A stretch of 64,000 nt of DNA from Thiohalophilus thiocyanatoxydans. GTDB lineage: Bacteria > Pseudomonadota > Gammaproteobacteria > UBA6429 > Thiohalophilaceae. The stretch covers positions 1 to 64,000 of the forward strand of contig NZ_SOQX01000003.1 of NCBI RefSeq assembly GCF_004366735.1, read 5' to 3'. Shown one piece after another: positions 38,266 through 48,099 of this stretch. Both the position numbers and the translations under genes were made by a program. How positions within the stretch are numbered: the first letter of the stretch is position 1; the number at the start of each line of letters is the position of its first letter. The notes beneath the pieces were generated by a model. The model was not told the origin of the DNA. It saw only the letters and a list, made by a program, of their open reading frames with translations, and made no database searches.

Positions 38266-39135
38266 ATGACGCTCGCCAAATCGTCACTCCTGCTTCTGTT
38301 GACCGCCGCGGCACTGTTTCTGGGTTGTTTGCCCTGGCTCGGATTCCTGTTGGCTCATGAAGGGGGGCCGGGTTACCTGCCAACACTGTTACTGCTCACG
38401 GGGCTGATCGTGGTCGCCGGGTTGTCGTGCCTGTTCGGTATGCAGCTTTATTGCCGCTGGATTCTGAAGGCCCGCATGTTGCAGCAGCCCCTGAGTGGTC
38501 TGGAACAGTGGTTGCACATCACGACGTTTCGTCTGGCCCTGCGGCGGCAGATCAATCCACCCCGGATCGCAATCTATCCCGCCCGTGAACTTAATGCCTT
38601 TGCTCTGGGTTTGCGTCGACAGCATGCCACGATTGTGCTGAGCGAGGGACTGGTACAAAGTTTGAAACCCGCAGAGCTGGAATCCGTTCTGGCACATGAG
38701 ATCAGTCATATCGCCAACGGTGACGTACAGATACTGGCCCTGCTTCAAGGGGTGCTGGCGATTTTTATCAATTTGCCTGCCCGGTCACTGGATTATATTA
38801 TCTCGCGAGCCTGGCCGGGGTACTCCTCAGGCGGAATAATTTATCTCTGGACCGCGGTGCTGCTGCAACTGGCCGGCGGCTGGCTGGCCAGTCTGTTGAT
38901 TATGTATTTCAGCAGGGAACGTGAGTACCGCGCGGATCAGGGCGCCGCCCGGCTTGTGGGAATTAAACAGATGCATGCTGCATTGCGTTGCCTGGATGTC
39001 ATGACAGACGGTGCACGGAGTCGGCAACTTGCCGCCTTCGGGTTGCCGGCGCGACTCAAGTTCCGTTTTATACAACTGTTTAACAGTCATCCCAGCCTGC
39101 ATGAAAGGCTTCGGGCCTTGCAAACTGGTAGTTGA
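38266..39135 (+). CDS. M48-family membrane zinc metalloprotease
   Basis: The 289-residue protein has two N-terminal hydrophobic segments (about 5-28 and 38-60). The zinc site LAHEISHIANGD (HExxH) lies at about 143-154 and two further hydrophobic segments follow. The third zinc ligand is probably the Glu in YFSREREYRADQGAARL. NSHPSLHERL sits at the C-terminus, as in HtpX. It is HtpX-like in layout, probably acting in membrane-protein quality control. Confidence 0.85.
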   Translation: MTLAKSSLLLLLTAAALFLGCLPWLGFLLAHEGGPGYLPTLLLLTGLIVVAGLSCLFGMQLYCRWILKARMLQQPLSGLEQWLHITTFRLALRRQINPPRIAIYPARELNAFALGLRRQHATIVLSEGLVQSLKPAELESVLAHEISHIANGDVQILALLQGVLAIFINLPARSLDYIISRAWPGYSSGGIIYLWTAVLLQLAGGWLASLLIMYFSREREYRADQGAARLVGIKQMHAALRCLDVMTDGARSRQLAAFGLPARLKFRFIQLFNSHPSLHERLRALQTGS

Positions 39136-39204
39136 AACAGGCATGATAAAACCGGTATTCAGCCGAACGCGCTGCTAATAAATACAACACACTAAGGAGC
39201 CACG

Positions 39205-40443
39205 ATGTCCCTGATCCGCCCTTTTTCCGGCCTGCGTCCGGCACCGGAACACGCCGATGATGTGATTGCGCCGCCGTATGATGTACTCAACAGCCAGGAA
39301 GCTCGAGACAAGGTGCAGGGCCGCCCCTACAGCTTTTTACACATTTCCAAGCCGGAGATTGATTTACCCGAGGACACCGATCCCTATTCAGACAGCGTTT
39401 ATGCCAAGGGCGCGGAAAATCTGCAGAACCTGATCGACAACGACATTCTGATGCGTGAAGCACAACCCAGCTACTATTTTTATCAATTGCAAATGGGCGA
39501 ACACATACAGATCGGTCTGGTGGCTGTCGCGTCAGTGGCTGAATACGATCGTAACCGTATTCGAAAACATGAGTATACCCGTCCCGATAAGGAAACCGAT
39601 CGGGTCAAACAGATCGACGCGCTTAATGCCCAGACCGGTCCGGTCTTTTTGACCTATCGGCATAATGCCACAATCGATGATCTGGTTGAGACCATTCGTC
39701 AAACCCCGCCTTTATACGATCTCATCGCCGATGACGGCGTGCGTCATGTTCTCTGGCGCGTGGATGATCCGGCGGATATTGAGACGATTACCTCGACGTT
39801 CGAGGCGATGGACTGTTTGTATATCGCTGATGGTCACCACCGTTCCGCCGCCGCCTCGCGGGTTGCCGAGATGCGTGCCGCTACAGGAAAGACAAACGGC
39901 GAAGCCAGTCACGATTACTTCCTGTCAGTGATCTTTCCGGATGATCAGATGATGATTCTTGATTATAACCGGGTTATTCGCGATCTGAACGGCCTGGATC
40001 AGGCTGCGTTTCTGGACAAGCTGGAGGAGGCTTTCCGGATCGAGCCCAGCTCCGAAAGTGTGAAGCCGGGCCAGTCCGGCGAGTTCGGCATGTATCTGGG
40101 CGGGCAATGGTACCGTCTGGCGATCGAACCGGGCCGTATTCCCAAGGCGGATCCGGTCGGTCGGCTTGATGTCAGCTTGCTGCAGAATAACCTGATCGAT
40201 CCGGTGCTGGGGATCAATGATCCCCGCCGCGACAAGCGCATTGACTTCGTCGGCGGAATACGCGGGCTGGCGGAACTGGAACGGCGGGTCGACAGCGGTG
40301 AGATGGCGGTGGCTTTTGCTCTTTACCCGACCAGCCTGTCCGATCTGATGGCGGTAGCGGATGCCAATGAAGTCATGCCGCCCAAGTCCACCTGGTTCGA
40401 GCCCAAACTGGCCGATGGGCTGGTTTCGCACGTGCTGGATTAA
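39205..40443 (+). CDS. DUF1015-family protein
   Basis: This 412-residue cytoplasmic protein begins with PFSGLRPAPEHADDVIAPPYDV, the DUF1015 start, and contains KHEYTRPDKETDR and IADGHHRSAAASRV, highly characteristic of the family. No enzymatic activity is established for it as far as I know. The DGHHR motif and charged pockets resemble a catalytic or nucleotide site. AAGGAG precedes the ATG. No linked pathway genes are adjacent. Confidence 0.85.
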   Translation: MSLIRPFSGLRPAPEHADDVIAPPYDVLNSQEARDKVQGRPYSFLHISKPEIDLPEDTDPYSDSVYAKGAENLQNLIDNDILMREAQPSYYFYQLQMGEHIQIGLVAVASVAEYDRNRIRKHEYTRPDKETDRVKQIDALNAQTGPVFLTYRHNATIDDLVETIRQTPPLYDLIADDGVRHVLWRVDDPADIETITSTFEAMDCLYIADGHHRSAAASRVAEMRAATGKTNGEASHDYFLSVIFPDDQMMILDYNRVIRDLNGLDQAAFLDKLEEAFRIEPSSESVKPGQSGEFGMYLGGQWYRLAIEPGRIPKADPVGRLDVSLLQNNLIDPVLGINDPRRDKRIDFVGGIRGLAELERRVDSGEMAVAFALYPTSLSDLMAVADANEVMPPKSTWFEPKLADGLVSHVLD

Positions 40444-40495
40444 AAGAAAATAAACCTGCGCGGCCGTTAGTTTCTCTAACTGAGTCTAAACAGGC

Positions 40496-40624
40496 GATCC
40501 GAATACCAGTTCATTGACCAGGCAGCTGGAACAAGGAGCAACGAGACGGAACCAGGTTTTTCCGGGGGCAGGTGGAACCGCTTCGCTTGTTCCACCCTAC
40601 AGGGGTGAATCGGATATTCGGAAC
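40496..40624 (+). repeat. 129-bp MITE-like element, copy 2
   Basis: The ends GATCCGAATACC and GGATATTCGGAAC are imperfect inverted repeats. The interior has CAGGTGGAACCGC...GTTCCACCC, a hairpin. It is the same length as, and reverse-complementary to, 1370-1498; for example, about 28 of 35 bases agree across the hairpin. It lies between the convergent DUF1015 and FimX-like genes. Confidence 0.65.
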
Positions 40625-40644
40625 TTTTATTATTTAGCCGTGCT

Positions 40645-42726
40645 TCAGAAGCCTTCCTCGAAATCATAATTCAGATCGGTACTCGGTTCCTGCAGAAAGT
40701 GACCCTGGAAAAAGTCGATACTGCACTGCCACAGTACAGCGAGACTGTTGGCATCTTCAACATTTGTTGCGATGCTCAGCATGTTGCGCTCGCCGGCTTC
40801 AGCGGTAATCTCCTTGACCTTGTCCTGATGTTCGACATTTTGGGCAAGATGCTGAATAAGACTGGAATGAATCTTGATATAGTCAACCGGCAGCTGTTTC
40901 ATGGACTGGAAAGTATTCTGCTCCAGACCGAAATTCTCGAGCGCGGTGCGGCAGTTGAGCTGCCTGAATCCGTCAATCAATCTTTTTGCCGCATTAATGT
41001 TATTTAGCGCGGTTTCCTCGCTTATCTGGATTGCAAGCAGTGTTGCATCCAGTCGCATTGACTTGATTCGTTCCGTTACCCAGGGCAGAAACTCGGGATC
41101 TATCAGGGAGCTTTGCGAGATCTTGATAAAGAACCGGGTCTGTTTTTGCTGCTTGCTGCGTTCACTCAGAACCTTGAAGGTATTGGCGATTACCCAGCGG
41201 TCAATATATTTCATCAGATCCGCCTGATTGGCGGGAGGAACGAATTCCGAGGGCGGAATTTCCTCGCCCTTCTCATTCAGCATGCGCACGAGAACTTCAT
41301 AGTGTTCACCTGTTTCACCATGCAAGCTGACAATGGGCTGATACAGCAGTCTGAAACGGTTGTTCTTGAGCGCTTCCTTGATGCTGTGTGACCAGTGTGC
41401 AATCTGCTCCTGCTCTTCCAGATCTTCAACTGCCGGGTTGTAGATATAGTAGCGATTTCCGCCTTCTTTTTCCGCGGCATGAAAGCCCTTGATGGCCCGG
41501 TTAATTGCTTCCTGGGTATTTTTTACAGTTTCGTTAATATGGGCCAGACCGATACTGGCCTTGGCATTAACGATTTTATCGTTTATATCGGAAGTATGGT
41601 CCTGGATTAATTTGACCAGTCCGGCAGCGATTTTTTCCGCCCGTTTGATATCGGTGTTGTTGAGTAAAAAGGTGAAATGATGACCCTCAAACCGTGCCAG
41701 GGTTCCCATCGAACCGATTTTACTTTTGAGCATGCCGGCCACATCCGTGAGCAGCAGATCGGCGCCTGAAATACCATGTTCTTCCTTGTGTTTTTCAAAC
41801 TCGTCGATCACGATATAGAGTAATGCACCCTGTGCCTTGTCGCCGACTGTCTTTGCAACCATTCTGTCCACCTGTTCCAGGAAGTAGTTGCGGTTATACA
41901 GCCCGGTTAGCAGATCCTGCTTGCTCAGAACATTGAGCTGCTTTTCCAGCTCCTTGGTATTGGATTGGTCGCGAATTATAATTTGTGAGCAGATTTCGCC
42001 TTCCATGCTGGCAGTAGTGAATTCCATGGTAATTTTGAATTTGTCGCCATTCAGGGTTTCACCGTGGACGTCAAGGGTATCGTCGGTACTTTGCCCCTTG
42101 GCGTATTTGCGCAGGAAGTCTTTCAGCTTGGCATGGTCCTCACTGCTGACCATATCCAGGATCGGTACACCCTCGATGTCCTCAAGCGTGTCGTAACCAA
42201 ACATTTTGAGATAGGCGTTATTGGCATAGATATGCATGCCATCGTGAACATAGGATATGGCATCACGGGAGTTGTCGATCAGATCGCGGGCGCGTTTCTC
42301 CGACTCGTGAAGCATTTTTTCATTTCGCCGTCGATCCCGCCGGTTTTGCAAATCCTCGACTTCGCGTTTGACAAGATATTTGAATTTTTCGTTCTTGCCC
42401 AGTTCGATACTGTCGCGTGCGCCGATCTTCAGCGTGTCAATCGCGTCATCCTGCTGCCCGGCAGGGGTGACTACGATGACCGGGATATCGCGCCCGGATT
42501 TGACAATGTATTCGACCACCTGTTTGGCGCTGATTAAAGGGGTGGCCTGTTTGGCCAGAACGATGTCGACGGGGTTCTCTTCCAGTGCTTTTTCCAGATC
42601 CTCGGCATCCTCGGCACGGATGTCGCGGATAATATGCCCGGCATTGCGCAGGGTACTGATCAGGCTTTCGGCTTCTTCTGTGTTATCGAAAATTGTCAGC
42701 AGTCTGAGTAGTTCAGCGTCACTCAC
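40645..42726 (-). CDS. FimX-like protein: receiver-like, PAS, degenerate GGDEF, degenerate EAL
   Basis: This 693-residue cytoplasmic protein has a receiver-like domain (about 7-120), PAS (about 140-255), GGDEF (about 265-425) and EAL (about 440-690). The GGDEF motif reads EGHHF at 347-351 and EAL reads EVL at 477-479. DDFG is ENFG (597-600) and the usual KID is KIH (618-620). It is therefore unlikely to make or cleave c-di-GMP. Pseudomonas FimX has the same order, also with EVL, and binds c-di-GMP through the EAL domain to control type IV pilus twitching. A c-di-GMP effector role is inferred. Confidence 0.85.
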   Translation of the reverse strand: MSDAELLRLLTIFDNTEEAESLISTLRNAGHIIRDIRAEDAEDLEKALEENPVDIVLAKQATPLISAKQVVEYIVKSGRDIPVIVVTPAGQQDDAIDTLKIGARDSIELGKNEKFKYLVKREVEDLQNRRDRRRNEKMLHESEKRARDLIDNSRDAISYVHDGMHIYANNAYLKMFGYDTLEDIEGVPILDMVSSEDHAKLKDFLRKYAKGQSTDDTLDVHGETLNGDKFKITMEFTTASMEGEICSQIIIRDQSNTKELEKQLNVLSKQDLLTGLYNRNYFLEQVDRMVAKTVGDKAQGALLYIVIDEFEKHKEEHGISGADLLLTDVAGMLKSKIGSMGTLARFEGHHFTFLLNNTDIKRAEKIAAGLVKLIQDHTSDINDKIVNAKASIGLAHINETVKNTQEAINRAIKGFHAAEKEGGNRYYIYNPAVEDLEEQEQIAHWSHSIKEALKNNRFRLLYQPIVSLHGETGEHYEVLVRMLNEKGEEIPPSEFVPPANQADLMKYIDRWVIANTFKVLSERSKQQKQTRFFIKISQSSLIDPEFLPWVTERIKSMRLDATLLAIQISEETALNNINAAKRLIDGFRQLNCRTALENFGLEQNTFQSMKQLPVDYIKIHSSLIQHLAQNVEHQDKVKEITAEAGERNMLSIATNVEDANSLAVLWQCSIDFFQGHFLQEPSTDLNYDFEEGF

Positions 42727-42993
42727 CGTGAGTCCTTACCTTTTTGATTTTTCTTGTAATAATGGCGTATTCACGAAGTGTATCATGTCATCGCCGGGGC
42801 GCGTGGAGCAAGTAAAACACACATCAAAAATACGTATACTGGTCGCCCCTGTCCCGGGGTGTTTCCGGCGCTCAGTCCCGGTATCCAGCGGGTTAGCGGG
42901 TTTTGCCTGGTAGGTATTTTCGACCGCGTCAGTATTTGCTGGTGACTTTCCCGCTGGGGGCGCGTGGCGGGGGGACCCTCGATACGGTCGCCT

Positions 42994-44001
42994 TCAGATC
43001 AGGGGGCTTTTGGCGGTTTCGCCCGGCATTTCCCGCACCAGGCGCGGGACCAGATAGCCCGGCAGCCGGGCCCGCAGCGCCGTGTGCAGGCCGCGGGCCC
43101 GGGTATCGGGGACGGCGAAGTGGGCCGCGCCCTGCACCGGATCGAGCTGGTGCAGGTAATAGGGCAGGACGCCGGCCTCGAACAGCGCTTCGCTCAGTCC
43201 GCTCAACGCCGCCTCGCTGTCGTTGACGCCGCGCAGCAGCACCGCCTGGTTGAGCAGGCTGATTCCGGCCTGCCGGTAGGGGGCCAGCGCCGCTGTGACG
43301 CCGCTATCCAGCTCGTTGGCGTGGTTGGCGTGGATCACCATGATCACGGCCTGGGGCGCCTGTTGCAGCAGCTGTAACAGATCCGCGGTCAGACGCTCGG
43401 GGAGAATGATCGGGTAGCGGGTGTGCAGCCGCAGCCGCTTGAGATGGGGGATCGATTGGACCGCGTCGAGCAGCCCCGCCAGACGCTGATCCGAGAGGCT
43501 CAGCGGATCCCCGCCGCTGAGAATCAGCTCCTCGATGCTCTCGTCGGCGGCAAGGTACTCGCGGACCTGTTGCCAGCGGTCCGGCATGGGATTGGCCTCC
43601 TGGTAGGGAAAGTGGCGCCGAAAGCAGTAGCGACAATGGATCCCGCAGGCGCCGGTGGTGACCACCAGCGCGCGACCGTGGTACTTGTGCAGCAGGCCGG
43701 GGCGGGCCATGGCCGGCAAATCGCCGACCGGATCCGCCACATAGCCGGGCACGTTCTGCAGCTCCGCTTCCAGCGGCAAGACCTGGCGCAACAGGGGATC
43801 CTGCGGATTGCCCGGCTGCATGCGCGCCACATAGCTGTGCGGCACCAGCAGCGGAAAATCCTCGGCTCCGGCCCGGGCCGCCGGCAGCAAATCGGCGGGG
43901 AGCGCGAGCTGTTCCAGCAACTGGCGGGGATCGCGGATGGCCCGGGCCAGGGATTTTTGCCAGTCAACGGTATGCCACCGGGGGGGAGTTCGCGTTATCA
44001 T
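42994..44001 (-). CDS. epmB: EpmB, EF-P lysine 2,3-aminomutase
   Basis: The 335-residue radical-SAM, PLP-dependent enzyme converts L-lysine to (R)-beta-lysine used on EF-P. The 4Fe-4S motif is CGIHCRYCFRR and SGGDPL follows. The shorter EpmB length sets it apart from clostridial lysine aminomutases. The start at 44001 (MITRTPPRWHT) is preferred; a longer in-frame start would overlap the efp promoter. It is divergent from efp, with 113 bases between the starts. Confidence 0.93.
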   Translation of the reverse strand: MITRTPPRWHTVDWQKSLARAIRDPRQLLEQLALPADLLPAARAGAEDFPLLVPHSYVARMQPGNPQDPLLRQVLPLEAELQNVPGYVADPVGDLPAMARPGLLHKYHGRALVVTTGACGIHCRYCFRRHFPYQEANPMPDRWQQVREYLAADESIEELILSGGDPLSLSDQRLAGLLDAVQSIPHLKRLRLHTRYPIILPERLTADLLQLLQQAPQAVIMVIHANHANELDSGVTAALAPYRQAGISLLNQAVLLRGVNDSEAALSGLSEALFEAGVLPYYLHQLDPVQGAAHFAVPDTRARGLHTALRARLPGYLVPRLVREMPGETAKSPLI

Positions 44002-44114
44002 AGGCGGATTCTGTTTTAGTGTATTTATCGTTATTGGCTTAATTGTCGTCTCCCCCAGTTTACGGGATAACCCGGTGAACGGGATATCAGGCGCAGCAGG
44101 AAACGAGGAAGTCC

Positions 44115-44684
44115 ATGGCAACTTACAGTACCAATGAATTCAAAAGCGGTCTCAAGTTCATGCTCGACGGGGATCCCTGTACCATTATTGAAAACGAGTT
44201 CGTCAAACCCGGCAAGGGGCAGGCCTTCAACCGGGTCAAGATCCGCAACCTGCTCACCGGCCGGGTCCTGGAAAAAACCTTCAAGTCCGGTGATTCGGTC
44301 GAGGCGGCCGACGTACTGGATACCGAAATGCAGTATCTCTATAACGACGGCGAGGCCTGGCACTTCATGCATCCGGAAACCTTTGAACAGGTCGCCGCCG
44401 ATGAGAGCGCCGTGGGCGATGCCGCCAAGTGGCTCAAGGAGCAGGACGTCTGTACCGTCACCCTGTGGAACGGCAATCCCATCAGTGTCATGCCACCCAA
44501 CCACGTGGTGCTGACCATCGTGCAGACCGATCCCGGTGTCAAGGGCGATACCGCCAGTGGCGGCGGCAAACCGGCCACCACCGATACCGGTGCTGTCGTG
44601 CGGGTACCGCTGTTCGTCGACGAGGGCGAGCAGATCAAGGTGGATACCCGCACCGGCGAATACGTGGGTCGCGTCAAGGATTGA
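44115..44684 (+). CDS. efp: Translation elongation factor P
   Basis: The 189-residue ribosome factor relieves stalling at polyproline. The modified residue is K34 in the loop [10 protein letters not shown]. Three beta-barrel domains are present in usual length. It sits between epmB and epmA, the two enzymes that put beta-lysine on that lysine, so modification by this route is strongly supported. An AGGAAACGAGGAAG stretch precedes the ATG. Confidence 0.97.
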   Translation: MATYSTNEFKSGLKFMLDGDPCTIIENEFVKPGKGQAFNRVKIRNLLTGRVLEKTFKSGDSVEAADVLDTEMQYLYNDGEAWHFMHPETFEQVAADESAVGDAAKWLKEQDVCTVTLWNGNPISVMPPNHVVLTIVQTDPGVKGDTASGGGKPATTDTGAVVRVPLFVDEGEQIKVDTRTGEYVGRVKD

Positions 44685-44696
44685 CGGCCTGCGCGG

Positions 44697-45674
44697 ATGA
44701 CAGCGGACAACACCTCCTGGCGCCCGGGCGCCAATCTGGCGGTGATGCAACAACGGGCCCGCATGCTGCAACAGCTGCGGGCCTTTTTTGCGCAACGCGA
44801 CGTGCTGGAAGTCGAGACACCGATCCTCCAATACCACGCCGTCACCGATGTACATATCGACACTCTGCGCGTCCCGCTGGAGGGTGCGGACGGTTATCTG
44901 CACAGCTCCCCCGAATACCCGATGAAACGGCTGCTGGCCGCCGGCAGCGGACCCATCTATCAGGTGTGCAGGGTGTTTCGCGCCGATGAAGCCGGTCATC
45001 GTCATAACCCCGAATTCACGATGGTCGAATGGTACCGACCCGGGTTCGATCATCATCGGCTCATGCAGGAAGTGGATGATCTGGTCAGAACGTTACTGAC
45101 GGATTCGATATCGCCGGGGAAAACGCTCAAACTGAGTTATCGAGAGCTGTTTGACCGTTACCTGCAACTGGATCCCTTCAGCTGCTCGGTCGAGGCATTG
45201 CAGAGACAGGCGCGGCAACGGCATATCGATATCGTGAGTGATGAGGTGATGGATCGCGACGGCTGGCTGGATCTGTTACTGACCCATGTGATCGAACCGC
45301 AATTGCCCGCCAACCGGCCGGTCTTCATTTATGACTATCCCGCCAGCCAGGGCGCGCTGGCCCGCCTGCAGCAACAGGACGACATCACCGTCGCCAGTCG
45401 TTTCGAGCTGTACCTCAACGGCCTGGAACTGGCCAACGGTTACCATGAGTTACTTGACCCGGTCGAACAACGTCGACGCTTCGAGCGGGATCAACAGCAG
45501 CGGCAGCAACAGGGACGCTTTATACCGGAGATCGATGAAAAACTTCTCGCCGCCCTGAAACACGGCCTGCCCGACTGCGCCGGCGTCGCCCTGGGGATCG
45601 ATCGACTGCTGATGATCGCCACCGGCTGTGACGACATCCGCGACGTGCTCAGCTTCAGCATGGAACGTGCTTAG
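44697..45674 (+). CDS. epmA: EpmA, EF-P beta-lysine ligase
   Basis: This 325-residue class II lysyl-tRNA synthetase paralogue lacks the anticodon-binding domain. Class II motifs are visible: SPEYPMKRLLAAG, VFRADEAGHRHNPEFTMVEWY, NGLELANGYHEL and GIDRLLMI. It activates beta-lysine and transfers it to EF-P K34. It begins 12 bases after efp. Confidence 0.95.
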   Translation: MTADNTSWRPGANLAVMQQRARMLQQLRAFFAQRDVLEVETPILQYHAVTDVHIDTLRVPLEGADGYLHSSPEYPMKRLLAAGSGPIYQVCRVFRADEAGHRHNPEFTMVEWYRPGFDHHRLMQEVDDLVRTLLTDSISPGKTLKLSYRELFDRYLQLDPFSCSVEALQRQARQRHIDIVSDEVMDRDGWLDLLLTHVIEPQLPANRPVFIYDYPASQGALARLQQQDDITVASRFELYLNGLELANGYHELLDPVEQRRRFERDQQQRQQQGRFIPEIDEKLLAALKHGLPDCAGVALGIDRLLMIATGCDDIRDVLSFSMERA

Positions 45675-45690
45675 ATAGAGTAATGTTATA

Positions 45691-45913
45691 AACGCGGAGG
45701 TCGCAGAGGCGCGGAGTCGCGGAGAAAAACTATTGTGTTTCCTGCTAAATGAAAGTACAGACGAAGCGGAGAGAGCTTTATCACAAACGTAACAGGGGTT
45801 TTGCCACTTGTTCTATTAATTGCTTACTTTATTTATTTGGAAGTCGGCAGGTAAGTCCGGAAAATAATTCGATTTCCTCTGCGCCTCCGCGTCTCCGCGC
45901 CCTCCGCGTTATT
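45691..45913. repeat. Intergenic inverted repeat of the CGCAGAG class
   Basis: The left arm (45691-45729) reads AACGCGGAGGTCGCAGAGG, then CGCGGAGTCGCGGAG. The right arm (45875-45913) carries CCTCTGCGCCTCCGCG, then TCTCCGCGCCCTCCGCG. The core of about 145 bases is AT-rich and has no gene. It fills the gap between epmA and psd. Confidence 0.68.
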
Positions 45914-45922
45914 TCCAGCGAC

Positions 45923-46813
45923 CTAGCTATTTGCACAGGAACCGAGAAGCTGCCCCATCTGCACATGGCCCTCGGCGGCGAGCTGGTCGCTGAAGGTTAC
46001 CGCGTCCTTGCCGAATAACAGGATCACGGTCGAGCCCATGTTAAAGCGGCCCATTTCCTCGCCCTGTTGCAGATGCACGGGGTGCTGGCGGTAATCCCAA
46101 TGCTGTACGGTTTTGCGGCGCGGCGGGGTGACGGTGCCGTGCCAGACGGTGTCGATGCTGGCGACGAAAATGGCGCCGACCAGGATCATCGCCATGGGAC
46201 CGGCGTCGGTGTCGAACAGGCAGATCACCCGCTCGTTGCGGGCGAAGAGATCGGGCACCCGGCTGACCGTGGTGGGGTTGACGCTGAACAGCCGGCCGGG
46301 CACATAGATCATTTCCCGCAGGGTACCGGCCAGCGGCATGTGAATGCGATGGTAATCCCGCGGTGACAGGTACAGGGTGGCGAAGGAGCCATCCTGAAAG
46401 GTTCGTACGGCCCCGGTGTGATCCGCCAGCAGGTGAGGCAGTGAATAGCGATGGCCCTTGGCCTGAAACAGGGTCTCGTATTCCAGTCGGCCCAGCTGGC
46501 TGATCGTACCGTCGACCGGACAGATCACATTTCCCTCACCGACGGCCAGCGGCCGGGCATCGGCGGCCAGGGCCCGGGTAAAAAAGTGATTGAAGTCGGG
46601 ATAGGCGCGCGGATCGGGCTGTGCCGCCTCCGCCATGTTCACGTTAAACAGACGGATGAAACGCTCGATGAGCAGATTCTTCAACCAGCCGATGCGCAGG
46701 CGTGTCAGGCCCCGCATCAGATGCGAAAGCAGATGATGCGGCAGCAGATACTGCAGGGTCACAAACGCGGCCTGCTGCGTGCGACACAACAGGCGCAGGA
46801 GTGAGAAGTTCAT
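45923..46813 (-). CDS. psd: Phosphatidylserine decarboxylase proenzyme
   Basis: The 296-residue inner-membrane enzyme makes phosphatidylethanolamine. It self-cleaves to form a pyruvoyl group. The cleavage site is the Ser of FNMGSTVILLF near the C-terminus (LGST in most relatives). SPRDYHRIHMP and VCPVDG-like (VICPVDGTIS) segments support the call. It is first in a same-strand row with the two copper proteins, although those lie upstream of it on the minus strand. Confidence 0.94.
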   Translation of the reverse strand: MNFSLLRLLCRTQQAAFVTLQYLLPHHLLSHLMRGLTRLRIGWLKNLLIERFIRLFNVNMAEAAQPDPRAYPDFNHFFTRALAADARPLAVGEGNVICPVDGTISQLGRLEYETLFQAKGHRYSLPHLLADHTGAVRTFQDGSFATLYLSPRDYHRIHMPLAGTLREMIYVPGRLFSVNPTTVSRVPDLFARNERVICLFDTDAGPMAMILVGAIFVASIDTVWHGTVTPPRRKTVQHWDYRQHPVHLQQGEEMGRFNMGSTVILLFGKDAVTFSDQLAAEGHVQMGQLLGSCANS

Positions 46814-46816
46814 CGC

Positions 46817-47293
46817 TTAATGGTGGCGTTGGTGATTGTCGTGATGCATTTCCTGCTCCGAGCGGGTTTTGACCTCGAAGGGGACCTTGTTCGACTCACC
46901 CGCGGCTGTTTCGAAGGTGATGTCGAGCGTTTCGCCCTGCTTGATGGCGCGCCGGGGTTTCATCAGCATCAGATGCAGGCCGCCTTTTTCCAGTTTCACC
47001 GTTTCACCGGCGGGGATCGTCAGCCTTTCCTGCTGGATCATGCGCATCATGCCGTCGCGTTCGACCATGTCATGAATTTCCACCTTGTTGAAGTCGTCAC
47101 AACGGGCGGCGGTAATCGCTACATCCTTGTCACCGTTGTTGGTGATCTCGACATAACCGGCCATGACCGGTGCCGTCGGTGGAGCCTCGGGCGACCAGGC
47201 GCCTTCGAATTCCAGGGTCTGCGCAGAAGCGGGACCGGCAACCAGGGAACCGGCCAGCAGGCCGGATAGCATAAGCTGGCGAATTGGCAGCAT
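46817..47293 (-). CDS. PCu(A)C-type periplasmic copper chaperone
   Basis: The 158-residue exported protein has a signal peptide (about 1-24). Its beta-sandwich domain carries the copper motif H-D-M ... M-R-M ... H-L-M spread over EIHDMVERDGMMRM and GLHLMLM. A His/Met tail EMHHDNHQRHH may add binding. PCu(A)C hands Cu(I) to the CuA site of cytochrome oxidase together with Sco. The Sco gene lies 3 bases upstream in the same operon. Confidence 0.88.
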   Translation of the reverse strand: MLPIRQLMLSGLLAGSLVAGPASAQTLEFEGAWSPEAPPTAPVMAGYVEITNNGDKDVAITAARCDDFNKVEIHDMVERDGMMRMIQQERLTIPAGETVKLEKGGLHLMLMKPRRAIKQGETLDITFETAAGESNKVPFEVKTRSEQEMHHDNHQRHH

Positions 47294-47296
47294 GGT

Positions 47297-47956
47297 TTAA
47301 TCTCCGTAATAGTTAATAATCGTCTGATAATTGCGTGCCAGGGTCGTTGAGTCATGGGGCGGGGACATGACCGCCCGCATCCGACCCTGCGGATCTAACA
47401 GCAGCACCTGTCCGCTGTGGTTGACGGTATAGTCGAGCGGATTGTCGCTGCCCTTGTCATCGTAACCGTACAGTACGCCAACCTGGCCGGTCAGGTTATC
47501 AATTTCGTCCAGCTTCCCGGTCACACCGACAAACGAGGGATCAAAATAGTGTACGTACTCCTTGAGCGTGTCCAGCTGGTCCCGGTCGGGATCCACCGAG
47601 ACAAAAAACAGTTTCGGGTGGCCCGGTTCGCCCGGTTCGGTCGGCAACTTTTGCCAGACGCTTTTCATGGTGTGCAGGGTTGCGGGACAGATGTCGGGAC
47701 AATTGGTAAAGCCGAAAAACAGAAAACTCCATTGCCCTTCCAGCTGTTCCAGGCCAAACGGCTGGCCATTGTGATCCTGCAGGGCAAAGGGTTCCAGTTC
47801 GCGCGGTTCGGGCAGGACCGTGGCTTCCATCTCCTCGGGGACACCACTCTGGCCGCTGTTCTGCAGGGAGAGCCACACGCCCAGCCAGACGGCAACGACG
47901 GCGACCAGGGCAATGAGCGGATAACTGACGAATTTGGGAATGCGGGTATCAGACAT
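47297..47956 (-). CDS. SCO1/SenC family copper/redox protein
   Basis: The 219-residue protein has one N-terminal transmembrane helix (about 10-30) and a periplasmic thioredoxin-fold domain. The copper-binding CxxxC is in TNCPDICPATLH and the distal His is in NHSGQVLLLD. Sco proteins help assemble the CuA centre of cytochrome c oxidase. It is 3 bases from the PCu(A)C gene. Confidence 0.9.
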   Translation of the reverse strand: MSDTRIPKFVSYPLIALVAVVAVWLGVWLSLQNSGQSGVPEEMEATVLPEPRELEPFALQDHNGQPFGLEQLEGQWSFLFFGFTNCPDICPATLHTMKSVWQKLPTEPGEPGHPKLFFVSVDPDRDQLDTLKEYVHYFDPSFVGVTGKLDEIDNLTGQVGVLYGYDDKGSDNPLDYTVNHSGQVLLLDPQGRMRAVMSPPHDSTTLARNYQTIINYYGD

Positions 47957-48099
47957 AACACCATTATCTCATGAATTGGGCGACCCCGAAGTCTGTTCAG
48001 ATTCGGCGGGAAAGTAAAGCTTCCGACATCGGTAGACGGGATTTGAATTTTTTGCCTATCCCGGCTAAGGTTAGGAAAAATACCTGAGAGATTACCTCA

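Noticed and set aside
48040..48099. SOS box before the S24 gene
   Set aside because: No CTGT-N8-ACAG string was found in the upstream region.
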